Source: Ignavibacteria bacterium
GTDB lineage: Bacteria; Bacteroidota; Ignavibacteria; Kapaibacteriales; UBA4661
Reading direction: 5' to 3'
Assembly (NCBI GenBank): GCA_014654705.1
Contig: JACVZY010000001.1
Location: 45,974 to 109,973 of the forward strand
DNA length: 64,000 nucleotides
In this document: piece after piece, positions 43,174-50,748 of the stretch
How positions within the stretch are numbered: the first letter of the stretch is position 1
Layout of the letters: each line of letters starts with the position of its first letter
Made by a program: the position numbers and the translations under genes
Notes under the pieces: generated by a model
Databases searched by the model: none
What the model was told of the DNA's origin: nothing
Seen by the model: only the letters and a program-made list of their open reading frames with translations

Positions 43174-43263
43174 AAGCGCACGCTTCTCCTCCCAAAGAGA
43201 GCCTCCCAAAACACTCCCAAACAACAGTTTTTAGTTACACAGAAGAACAACAGTTCTCCTGTG
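43163..43263 (+). promoter_or_regulatory. overlapping alternative hairpins downstream of the Cys-rich leader
   Basis: TGTGTAACTAAAA (43163-43175) and TTTTAGTTACACA (43229-43241) form a perfect 13-bp inverted repeat. CACAGAAGAAC (43238-43248) pairs with GTTCTCCTGTG (43253-43263) with one mismatch around AACA. The two hairpins share 43238-43241, so they compete at that point. The loop of the first, 43176-43228, is C-rich and G-poor with three CTCCC words, a Rho-loading type of sequence. No T tract follows the second hairpin directly. The left arm covers the stop codon of the leader. Confidence 0.6.
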
Positions 43264-43309
43264 ATTCCGCGTTTTTGTTTATTCCGAAAAATTAACTCTA
43301 CCAAAAATC

Positions 43310-44122
43310 ATGACTATTACAACTAACATCCTTCAAACGCTTCCACCACCGCAAGCATCACTGCGCCGCGAATCACTCCCTGCGAAACCGAAACTCAGCG
43401 TCGTCGGTGCAGGTCCCGGCGACCCGGAACTCTTGACTATCAAAGCACTGAACGCTATTAAGCAAGCCGATGTTGTCCTGTACGATGCCCTCGCCAATGC
43501 TGATATTCTCACGTATTGCAAGCCCGAAGCCGTTACGATCTATGTGGGCAAGCGCAAAGGTATACCTTCAATCAGTCAAGATGAAATTAACCAACTTATC
43601 GTGCGTCATGCCTGCACGTACGGTCATGTCGTGCGACTCAAAGGCGGTGACCCCTTTGTGTTCGGACGCGGCTTTGAGGAAATGTTATACGCTGAAAAAT
43701 GTGGTATTGCGGCAGACTATATTCCCGGCATCTCCAGCGCTATCGGGGTTGCGGGCTTGGAAAATATTCCCCTCACGCATCGCGGCACGAGCGAAAGTTT
43801 TTGGGTCATCACAGGCAGTACGGCGGAAAGCAAGTATTCAAGCGATCTCCATGCGGCTGCGCAAACAAACGCTACGGTCGTTGTGCTTATGGGATTGGGC
43901 ACATTGCCCGCGATTGTTGAAGTTTTTATGCAGTACGGCAAAGCCCATCTACCCGTAGCTGTGATTCAGAGCGGCTCTCTGCCATACTCACAGGTTGTTA
44001 CGGGAACGGTCGCGGATATTGTTTCCATTGTTCATAAAGCTGGCGTTGAGCCGCCGGGCATTATCGTTCTGGGAGAGGTCGTCGGGCTGCGCAGTGCATT
44101 GACTTCGCGTGTTCGGGCATAA
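43310..44122 (+). CDS. cobA: uroporphyrinogen-III C-methyltransferase
   Basis: 270 residues. Motifs of SUMT: VGAGPGDPELLTIKALNAIK, ADVVLYDALAN, IYVGKRKG, VVRLKGGDPFVFGRGFEE, YIPGISSAIG, NIPLTHRG. It methylates uroporphyrinogen III to precorrin-2 for sirohaem, the cofactor of the sulfite reductase encoded two genes downstream. The dehydrogenase/chelatase step is in the fused gene at 48095. It is the first gene of the operon. The CysJ frame can be read back to 44109, overlapping its end, but cysJ probably starts at 44178. Confidence 0.95.
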   Translation: MTITTNILQTLPPPQASLRRESLPAKPKLSVVGAGPGDPELLTIKALNAIKQADVVLYDALANADILTYCKPEAVTIYVGKRKGIPSISQDEINQLIVRHACTYGHVVRLKGGDPFVFGRGFEEMLYAEKCGIAADYIPGISSAIGVAGLENIPLTHRGTSESFWVITGSTAESKYSSDLHAAAQTNATVVVLMGLGTLPAIVEVFMQYGKAHLPVAVIQSGSLPYSQVVTGTVADIVSIVHKAGVEPPGIIVLGEVVGLRSALTSRVRA

Positions 44123-44177
44123 AAACTACTCCAGCAACATTCTGCAACCAACTTTACTTTTTTCAAATTTTTCCTCT

Positions 44178-46091
44178 ATGAGCCAGCATTTACCGTCGTT
44201 CCCCGACACAAACGCCGATTGGTTTCAGCAAATCACGAATACCCTTTCTCCCGACCAACTCTTGTGGTTGAGCGGTTACAGCTATGGACTTGCTGTGGCA
44301 AAGAAGCCGCAGCCACTTGCCGACGGGCTTGCAGTAGCATCGCAGCCGACACCCGAAAGTATCAGCACGACAGCACAGCACTTGCCCACGGCACAACATT
44401 TACTCAATGCCGCACCACTTACGCACAATACGCCTCCTTCCGATGCTTCTGCCCTTCCGCTCACTATTCTCTACGGCAGCCACACCGGAAACAGCAAAAA
44501 AATAGCCCTTCGTGCCGCTGAACACGCACGGAAGAATGGTTTGAAGCCACTCCTGCACGATATGAGCGAGTACCCGCTCAAGAACCTGAAGCAAGAGCGG
44601 AATTTGCTGGTCGTCGTTAGCACGCACGGCGAGGGCGAACCACCGATTGCGGCGGAAGATGTCTATGCACATTTGCACAGCCCACGCGCCCCGAAATTGC
44701 ATGAAACCTCGTTTTCCGTTCTGGCTTTGGGCGACAAAAGTTATCTGCATTTTTGCAAAACGGGAGCGGATTTCGACGCTCAATTGGAAAATCTTGGTGC
44801 AAAGCGCTTGGTTCCTCGTGTGGATTGCGATGTAGATTTTGAAGATTCCGCAGAAGCATGGATTGAAGCAAGTGTGAGTGCACTTTTGGAGAAATCTGGC
44901 GCTGCAAAAAATAGTACAAACGGACACACTAAGCACTTGTACAGCACCGCAGCAAACGATTCTGCACAGCAGACGACACCATACTCCAAAAAGAATCCCT
45001 TCCCCGCACCGCTCTTGGAAAAAATTCAGCTCAATGGACGCGGCTCCGAGAAAGAAACATTTCATCTGGAATTTTCGCTCGAAGATGCAGGTTTGGTATA
45101 TGAAGCAGGTGATTCTTTGGGTGTGGTGGCAGAAAATTCGCCGCGTCTTGTGGAAGAAGTTTTGGAAGCCGCACAACTGAGTAGCACAGCGACGCTGGGC
45201 GAGGCTTTAGGCGAAACGACGCTTGCGGAAATTCTCTCACGGAACGTCGAATTGACGCTGCTTACCCGCGAAACACTCACAAAGCACAACGAATACGCCC
45301 AAAGCAGCGAACTTACTGCCATTCTCGCCGACACAGACCGCCTCAAATCGTACTTGTACGGGCACGACGTTGCCGATCTCCTTCGTGCATTCCCCGCGCA
45401 GCACACACCCGAAACGCTCACCGCCATTTTGCGCAAACTCCCGCCGCGCCTGTACTCAATTGCTTCCAGCTTGAAAGAACATGAAAACGAAGTACACCTT
45501 ACTGTCGGTGCAGTACGCTATGAAGTGGGTGGACGACGCAAAGAGGGCTTGGCATCGTGCTTTTTGGCTGACCGCGTGGGCGTGGAAGGCGAAGTAAAGG
45601 TATTTGTGGAACGCAATGAAGCCTTCAAACTTCCGCAAAGCGCTGCAACCGATATTATCATGGTCGGTCCCGGCACAGGTATTGCGCCCTTCCGCGCCTT
45701 TGTGGAAGACAGAGCTAATGACGGCGCGTCGGGCAAAAACTGGCTTTTTTTCGGTAATCCACATTTTACAACTGATTTTCTCTACCAAACTGAGTGGCAG
45801 CAATGGCTTAAAAAGGGCGTTCTCACCAAACTCAACGTTGCTTTTTCCCGCGACCAAGCGGAAAAGCTCTATGTGCAGCACAAACTCTTGGCAAACAGCA
45901 AAGAGATCTTCGCGTGGCTGGAGAACGGCGCATCCTTCTACGTTTGCGGCGACAAAAACCGAATGGCGCACGACGTGGAAGCCGCTCTGAAACTCATTGT
46001 TCAGCAAGAATCCGGCACAAGCCCCGAAAAAGCAGCCGAATACGTGAAGTCACTAAAAAAACAGCGTCGGTACCTGGAAGACGTGTATTAA
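44178..46091 (+). CDS. cysJ: sulfite reductase flavoprotein (CysJ-type)
   Basis: 637 residues from the ATG at 44178. Flavodoxin domain (LTILYGSHTGNSKKIALRAA near 95, VVSTHGEGEPPIAAEDVY, LGDKSYLHFCKTG), FAD-binding domain (PRLYSIASS, HLTVGAVRYE) and NADPH-binding domain (MVGPGTGIAPFRAFVEDR, FYVCGDKNRMAHDVEAAL, KQRRYLEDVY at the C-terminus). It carries electrons from NADPH through FAD and FMN to CysI. The N-terminal 90 residues contain a low-complexity Ala/Gln/Thr linker. It precedes cysI by 61 bases. Confidence 0.95.
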   Translation: MSQHLPSFPDTNADWFQQITNTLSPDQLLWLSGYSYGLAVAKKPQPLADGLAVASQPTPESISTTAQHLPTAQHLLNAAPLTHNTPPSDASALPLTILYGSHTGNSKKIALRAAEHARKNGLKPLLHDMSEYPLKNLKQERNLLVVVSTHGEGEPPIAAEDVYAHLHSPRAPKLHETSFSVLALGDKSYLHFCKTGADFDAQLENLGAKRLVPRVDCDVDFEDSAEAWIEASVSALLEKSGAAKNSTNGHTKHLYSTAANDSAQQTTPYSKKNPFPAPLLEKIQLNGRGSEKETFHLEFSLEDAGLVYEAGDSLGVVAENSPRLVEEVLEAAQLSSTATLGEALGETTLAEILSRNVELTLLTRETLTKHNEYAQSSELTAILADTDRLKSYLYGHDVADLLRAFPAQHTPETLTAILRKLPPRLYSIASSLKEHENEVHLTVGAVRYEVGGRRKEGLASCFLADRVGVEGEVKVFVERNEAFKLPQSAATDIIMVGPGTGIAPFRAFVEDRANDGASGKNWLFFGNPHFTTDFLYQTEWQQWLKKGVLTKLNVAFSRDQAEKLYVQHKLLANSKEIFAWLENGASFYVCGDKNRMAHDVEAALKLIVQQESGTSPEKAAEYVKSLKKQRRYLEDVY

Positions 46092-46152
46092 AAAAACGAA
46101 AAAATCCCAGTCATCAGAATACTCCCAACAAATCCCAGTCAAGTAATCCACT

Positions 46153-47910
46153 ATGGCAAACCAACGCACCGAAGTCGAAGACATCAAAGAACGCAGTAAT
46201 TACCTGCGCGGAACGCTTACCGAAAGCCTTCAGAACGAAATCACGGGCGCTTTGCATCCCGACGACGACAATCTTATCCGCTTGCACGGCTCATACCGTC
46301 AGGCAGACCGTGACCTTGAAAGCGAACGTAAACGCCAAAAGCTGGAACCCTTGCACTCCTTTATGATTCGCGTTCGCCTCGCCGGAGGAGTTTCCACGCC
46401 GCGCCAGTGGCTCGTGATGGACGATTTGGCAGACCGTTACGCGAATCAAACGCTCAAACTAACCACCAGACAAGCGTTCCAACTGCACGGCGTTCTGAAG
46501 CGCAATCTCAAAACGACTATCAAAACCTTCAACGACGCACTGATGGATAGCCTTGCAGCCTGTGGCGACGTGGTGCGCAACGTGATGTGCAACCCAAACC
46601 CACACGAATCCGCCGTTCACGAACAAGTTTTGGAGGTAACGCGACAGATTCACGACCATTTTACGCCCAAGACTCCGGCATACCACGAAATCTGGTTGGA
46701 CGGTGAGCTTGTGGGCGGCACGAAGGAAGAGGAGCAAGAAGTAGAGCCGATTTACGGCAAAACGTATCTGCCGCGCAAATTCAAAATTGCCGTCGCGCTA
46801 CCGCCTTACAACGATTCCGACGTATTTGCCAACGACATTGGCTTGATAGCGATTGAGGAAAACGGGAACTTACTTGGCTTCAATGTTGCTGCGGGCGGCG
46901 GCTTCGGCACGACCTTTGGTATGCCGGAGACCTATCCGCGTCTTGCCGACGTGCTGGGATTTGCCCCGACCGCACAAATACTGGATGTTGTCGAAAAAAT
47001 CGTGCTCATTCAGCGCGACAACGGCGACCGCACGAATCGGAAACAAGCGCGGTTGAAATATACCATTGACCGCATGGGGCTGGAAAATTTCAAAGCTGAA
47101 CTCCACAAACGGCTTGGATACGAGCTTGGCGAAGCAAAACCGTACAAATTTATTGCCAATGGCGACGTGTACGGTTGGAAACAAAACGCTGAAGGCTTGT
47201 GGAATTTGACGCTCTTCGTGGAAGGCGGGCGCGTAAAAAATTCTTCGGAATCGAACCCCAAATACAAGCTCAAGTCCGCGCTCCGCGAGATAGCAACAGC
47301 GCTGGCGGCATACAACGAAGCGCACCCTGATTCGATTCAAACAGACTTCCGCTTGACCGGAAACCAAAACCTGATGATTTGCGGACTCAGCTCGTCACTG
47401 AAGGCGCTTGTGAATGCAACGTTTGCACGTTACAATATTCCCGTTGAAGAACAAGCGCTCAACCAAGCAACGACGGCGCTTCGGCGCAACTCGCTGGCGT
47501 GCGTGGCGCTGAACTCCTGCGCACTTGCCTTTGCCGAAGCAGAGCGTTACTTGCCCTCACTTATTGACAAATTGGATGTTGTCATCAAGGAATCCGGCTT
47601 GCAAGATGATGCAATTGTGATTCGCATGACGGGCTGCCCTAATGGTTGCGCTCGCCCGTACCTCGGCGAGATAGGTTTTATAGGGCGTGCACCCGGCAGA
47701 TATAATTTGTACTTGGGTGCTGGCTTCGCAGGAGACCGATTAAATAAACTCTACAAAGAAATGCTGAACGAAGAAGAAATCCTTGCCGAATTGACCCCGA
47801 TAATCCGCCGCTATGCGCGCTATCGCGCCCTTGGCGAGCGGTTTGGGGATTATGTGATTTCAGCGGGCTACGTCAAAGCAACAAAACACGGTAAAGATTT
47901 TCACGCATAA
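46153..47910 (+). CDS. cysI: sulfite reductase hemoprotein (CysI-type)
   Basis: 585 residues. Sirohaem and [4Fe-4S] cysteines are LACVALNSC (C-X5-C) and TGCPNGCARPY (C-X3-C). Substrate-binding region LHGSYRQADRDLE and FMIRVRLAGGVSTPRQW is normal. It reduces sulfite to sulfide with six electrons from CysJ. The start follows a 61-base spacer. A dispersed palindromic repeat lies in the 184-base gap to the next gene. Confidence 0.97.
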   Translation: MANQRTEVEDIKERSNYLRGTLTESLQNEITGALHPDDDNLIRLHGSYRQADRDLESERKRQKLEPLHSFMIRVRLAGGVSTPRQWLVMDDLADRYANQTLKLTTRQAFQLHGVLKRNLKTTIKTFNDALMDSLAACGDVVRNVMCNPNPHESAVHEQVLEVTRQIHDHFTPKTPAYHEIWLDGELVGGTKEEEQEVEPIYGKTYLPRKFKIAVALPPYNDSDVFANDIGLIAIEENGNLLGFNVAAGGGFGTTFGMPETYPRLADVLGFAPTAQILDVVEKIVLIQRDNGDRTNRKQARLKYTIDRMGLENFKAELHKRLGYELGEAKPYKFIANGDVYGWKQNAEGLWNLTLFVEGGRVKNSSESNPKYKLKSALREIATALAAYNEAHPDSIQTDFRLTGNQNLMICGLSSSLKALVNATFARYNIPVEEQALNQATTALRRNSLACVALNSCALAFAEAERYLPSLIDKLDVVIKESGLQDDAIVIRMTGCPNGCARPYLGEIGFIGRAPGRYNLYLGAGFAGDRLNKLYKEMLNEEEILAELTPIIRRYARYRALGERFGDYVISAGYVKATKHGKDFHA

Positions 47911-47979
47911 CAATACACGTTCACCCTCAACTCCCTTGGTGTACGACAAAATTTCACAACCAGTTTGAGTATCAGCTTT

Positions 47980-48054
47980 GGTGGCACAGACATTCCTGTC
48001 TGTGAATTCCCGAACACCGCTTCAAACCTCACAGACAAGAATGTCTGTGCCACC
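47980..48054. repeat. dispersed palindromic repeat, copy B (between cysI and the siroheme fusion gene)
   Basis: Bounded by GGTGGCACAGACATTCC and CTTGTCTGTGCCACC-type arms: the left 26 bases pair almost perfectly with the right 26, each arm also containing its own CACAGAC-N5-GTCTGTG hairpin. The right arm, read inverted, matches the left arm of copy A (37924-38013), including the GGTTTGAAGC tail. Translated frames of this repeat (QTFLSV, TGMSVPP) are the kind of false ORFs it produces. Confidence 0.9.
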
Positions 48055-48094
48055 ATGAAAAAAATGTCGTATCCCATGGTATAACGCAGTAACC

Positions 48095-49795
48095 ATGAGC
48101 AGTTTCCATCATATCGTCGGTGCATCGGTCAATCCTTTTGGGGATTTGATTTTGTCGTCCGAAGTCGCAGAGACTTCTTTCCACGACGAGCTGACAGAAA
48201 AAAAACATAGCCCAAACGAATCTGCGGAATGTGCAAAGCCCACTGTACTGGCAGCAAACACTCTTTTCCCGATGTTCGTAAAGCTGGAGCAATTCCGCCT
48301 CCTCATCGTAGGTGGTGGCGCGGTGGGGTTGGAAAAATTAAGTGCCGTCTTGGCAAACAGCCCGCAAACCCCGATAACACTCGTTGCGCGGGAGATATTG
48401 CCGAACCTTCGCGCTTTGGCTGCGGATAAAGCAAACGTGCGGCTGGTGGAAAGAGTCTTCCGCGAAAGCGACCTCGACAATCACGATTTTGTCATTGCCG
48501 CCACGGACGACAAAGCGCTGCATCACGACATTCGCCGTCTCGCCCGCGAACGCCGCCTGCTCGTGAACGTTGCCGATACACCCGATTTATGCGACTTCTA
48601 CCTTTCATCCATCGTACAAAAAGGCGATTTGAAAATTGCGATTTCTACCAATGGAAAATCCCCCACGCTTGGCAAACGCTTGAAGGAAATTCTGAACGAC
48701 GTGATTCCAAGCGACATCCACCAAACCTTGCAAAACCTTGCTGTTATTCGCGGCAGGCTTGACGGCTCTTTTGCTGAGAAAGTACAGCGTATGAACGAAG
48801 TAACGGCGGCACTTGTGGAGGAATCCCCCAGTCTTTGGCTTCCCCCTTTGTCAAGTGGGAGCAAGAGTTTGAGTGTGGAAGCGGGTAGCCTGCGCTTGCG
48901 CTGGACACCGCTTACCATCGGCATTTCGGGAGTGTTTGTGCTGACGCTCATGTTTTTGGGACATTTGCTTTTTCAACTTGTTCCCACAGAGGCTGTAAGC
49001 GAGTATGCAAGCGGTTTGGCGGTGCAAATCGACGTGCAAGTGCTGACGTACATTGGCATTGGCTTTCTGGCGCAAATGATTGATGGCGCGTTCGGCATGG
49101 CATACGGTCCCACGACGACTTCGTTTCTGATGGCAATGGGTATTTCGCCTGCCATTGCCAGTGCAACCTTGCACACCGCAGAAGTATTTGCGGCGGGAAC
49201 GGCATCGGTATCATATTACCACCACAAGAACATCAATTTTACGCTCTTCAAATTGCTTGTTCTTGCCGGAATTATTGGTGCAATCTTGGGTGCAAGTCTG
49301 CTGTCGTTTGTGAGCAAAGAGCAGCTTAGTGTCGTCAAGCCGCTTGTGGCGCTCTACACGCTTTCGCTGGGCGTTATCGTTATCCGACGCGCTCTGGTTT
49401 CACGAACAATTCGCCCGAAAAAAAACATCCGTCTCATCCCGGCAGTAGGCTTTGTGGGCAGTTTTTTCGATTCTATTGGCGGCGGTGGCTGGGGCGCTAT
49501 TGTAACGAGTTCGCTTGTTGCATTAGGGCGCGATGTGCGCTATGCGATTGGTTCGGCGCATCTGGCAAAATTCGTTGTTGCTACCACGAGCACAATAACG
49601 TTTGTGCTGCTTTTGGGCTTTCATCACTGGCTGATTGTGGCGGGTGTCGTTGCAGGCAGTATGCTTGCAGCGCCGTTTTCGGTGATGATTGGCAATCGTA
49701 TTCCGAAGCGCAAAGGGCTGATAATTGTTGGAGTGCTCGTCATTGTGCTTAGTCTGCGGACGATTTTGCGGTCGTTTGGCATTCCTGTTTGGTAG
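48095..49795 (+). CDS. fusion of precorrin-2 dehydrogenase/sirohydrochlorin ferrochelatase with TauE/SafE transporter
   Basis: 566 residues. Residues about 55-245 are a CysG N-terminal/Met8p-like NAD-binding domain (LLIVGGGAVGLEKLSAVL, DFVIAATDDKALHHDIRRLA, VNVADTPDLCDFYLSSIV, IAISTNGKSPTLGKRLKE). Residues about 265-566 are a TSUP/TauE-SafE membrane exporter with eight helices (FLAQMIDGAFGMAYGPTTTS, ASATLHTAEVFAAGTAS, GFVGSFFDSIGGGGWG). The first half finishes sirohaem; the second moves sulfite, sulfonate or sulfate-related anions, or sulfate in. Fusion of cofactor synthesis with sulfur-anion transport fits its place between cysI and cysH. Sequence does not tell import from export. Confidence 0.93.
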   Translation: MSSFHHIVGASVNPFGDLILSSEVAETSFHDELTEKKHSPNESAECAKPTVLAANTLFPMFVKLEQFRLLIVGGGAVGLEKLSAVLANSPQTPITLVAREILPNLRALAADKANVRLVERVFRESDLDNHDFVIAATDDKALHHDIRRLARERRLLVNVADTPDLCDFYLSSIVQKGDLKIAISTNGKSPTLGKRLKEILNDVIPSDIHQTLQNLAVIRGRLDGSFAEKVQRMNEVTAALVEESPSLWLPPLSSGSKSLSVEAGSLRLRWTPLTIGISGVFVLTLMFLGHLLFQLVPTEAVSEYASGLAVQIDVQVLTYIGIGFLAQMIDGAFGMAYGPTTTSFLMAMGISPAIASATLHTAEVFAAGTASVSYYHHKNINFTLFKLLVLAGIIGAILGASLLSFVSKEQLSVVKPLVALYTLSLGVIVIRRALVSRTIRPKKNIRLIPAVGFVGSFFDSIGGGGWGAIVTSSLVALGRDVRYAIGSAHLAKFVVATTSTITFVLLLGFHHWLIVAGVVAGSMLAAPFSVMIGNRIPKRKGLIIVGVLVIVLSLRTILRSFGIPVW

Positions 49796-49953
49796 CCGTT
49801 TTTGAGTCATTTCATTTGCTTGAACACAAGTAGTTAAACACAATCACTTTTATTATTTCATCGCACAAACCCATGCTCAACGCTGAAGCCGTCTGTCGTC
49901 TGCGCCTGGAAGGCGCACTAATCCTTGCTTCCAATCATTCTTTTTTACCTACT

Positions 49954-50721
49954 ATGGCTACACATCCCTTTCCCACTCTTAGCTCAGAAGCCGCACTGAC
50001 ACTGGCTGATGAACTGCACGGCACATCAGCAGCTCGTGCGCTCGCAATCATCGCGGAGCACTTTGCCGGAGAGATTGCTTTTTCCACCAGCTTCGGACTA
50101 GAAGACCAAGCGCTCACACATCTGATTTTTGCTGAGGATTTGCCCATTCGCGTTTTCACACTCGACACGGGACGAATGTTTAACGAGACCTATTCCACAT
50201 GGCAACAAACGCTCGACAAATACAAAAAACCTATCGAAACTTTTTTTCCTAACACCCAAAGAGTTGAGGACATGATGACGACCAAAGGTTCATTCAGCTT
50301 CTACGAATCCGTAGAAAACCGCCAAGAATGTTGTGCCATTCGCAAAATCGAACCCCTAGACCGCGCACTGGAGCGAATGCGATGTTGGGTAACCGGTATT
50401 CGTGCCGAACAATCCGAGAACCGCTCCACGATGCGCTCTGTGGAATGGGATGCAAAGCGTGAACTGGTAAAAGTGCATCCGCTTTTTGATTGGACACACA
50501 CTCAAACCAAAGATTTTATTCGCGCCAACAATATTCCCTACAACCCGCTCCACGACAAGGGTTTTGTCAGTATCGGCTGTGCGCCGTGTACACGCGCTAT
50601 CCGCGAGGGTGAATCGTTTCGCTCCGGTCGCTGGTGGTGGGAAGACGCAAGCAAGAAAGAATGTGGCTTGCACGGTAGTACATCATTTTCAACGGCGGCA
50701 ACCGAGCCGCATAGTCAATAA
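49954..50721 (+). CDS. cysH: adenylylsulfate (APS) reductase, CysH family
   Basis: 255 residues from the ATG at 49954; an in-frame ATG at 49873 would add 27 residues. PP-loop-like FSTSFGLEDQALTHLI, substrate TLDTGRMFNETYSTW, and two cysteine pairs ECCAIRKIEPL and IGCAPCTRAI that bind [4Fe-4S] as in plant-type APS reductases. The catalytic Cys is in KKECGLH near the C-terminus. The Fe-S pairs indicate adenylylsulfate, not PAPS, as substrate, consistent with no cysC seen in the window. It produces sulfite for CysIJ. A TonB receptor gene follows after 27 bases. Confidence 0.95.
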   Translation: MATHPFPTLSSEAALTLADELHGTSAARALAIIAEHFAGEIAFSTSFGLEDQALTHLIFAEDLPIRVFTLDTGRMFNETYSTWQQTLDKYKKPIETFFPNTQRVEDMMTTKGSFSFYESVENRQECCAIRKIEPLDRALERMRCWVTGIRAEQSENRSTMRSVEWDAKRELVKVHPLFDWTHTQTKDFIRANNIPYNPLHDKGFVSIGCAPCTRAIREGESFRSGRWWWEDASKKECGLHGSTSFSTAATEPHSQ

Positions 50722-50748
50722 CATTTTCTCAATTTTTCTCAAGCATTT

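Noticed and set aside
43012..43224. His/Ala-rich minus-strand frame, possible zinc-binding peptide
   Set aside because: Same bases as the Cys/Met-rich leader; CAT and GCA are simply the complements of ATG and TGC. The plus-strand reading is favoured by the downstream sulfur operon, though not proven.
47901..48292. small minus-strand frames over the palindromic repeat
   Set aside because: Peptides such as QTFLSV and TGMSVPP are translations of the repeat itself, not genes.
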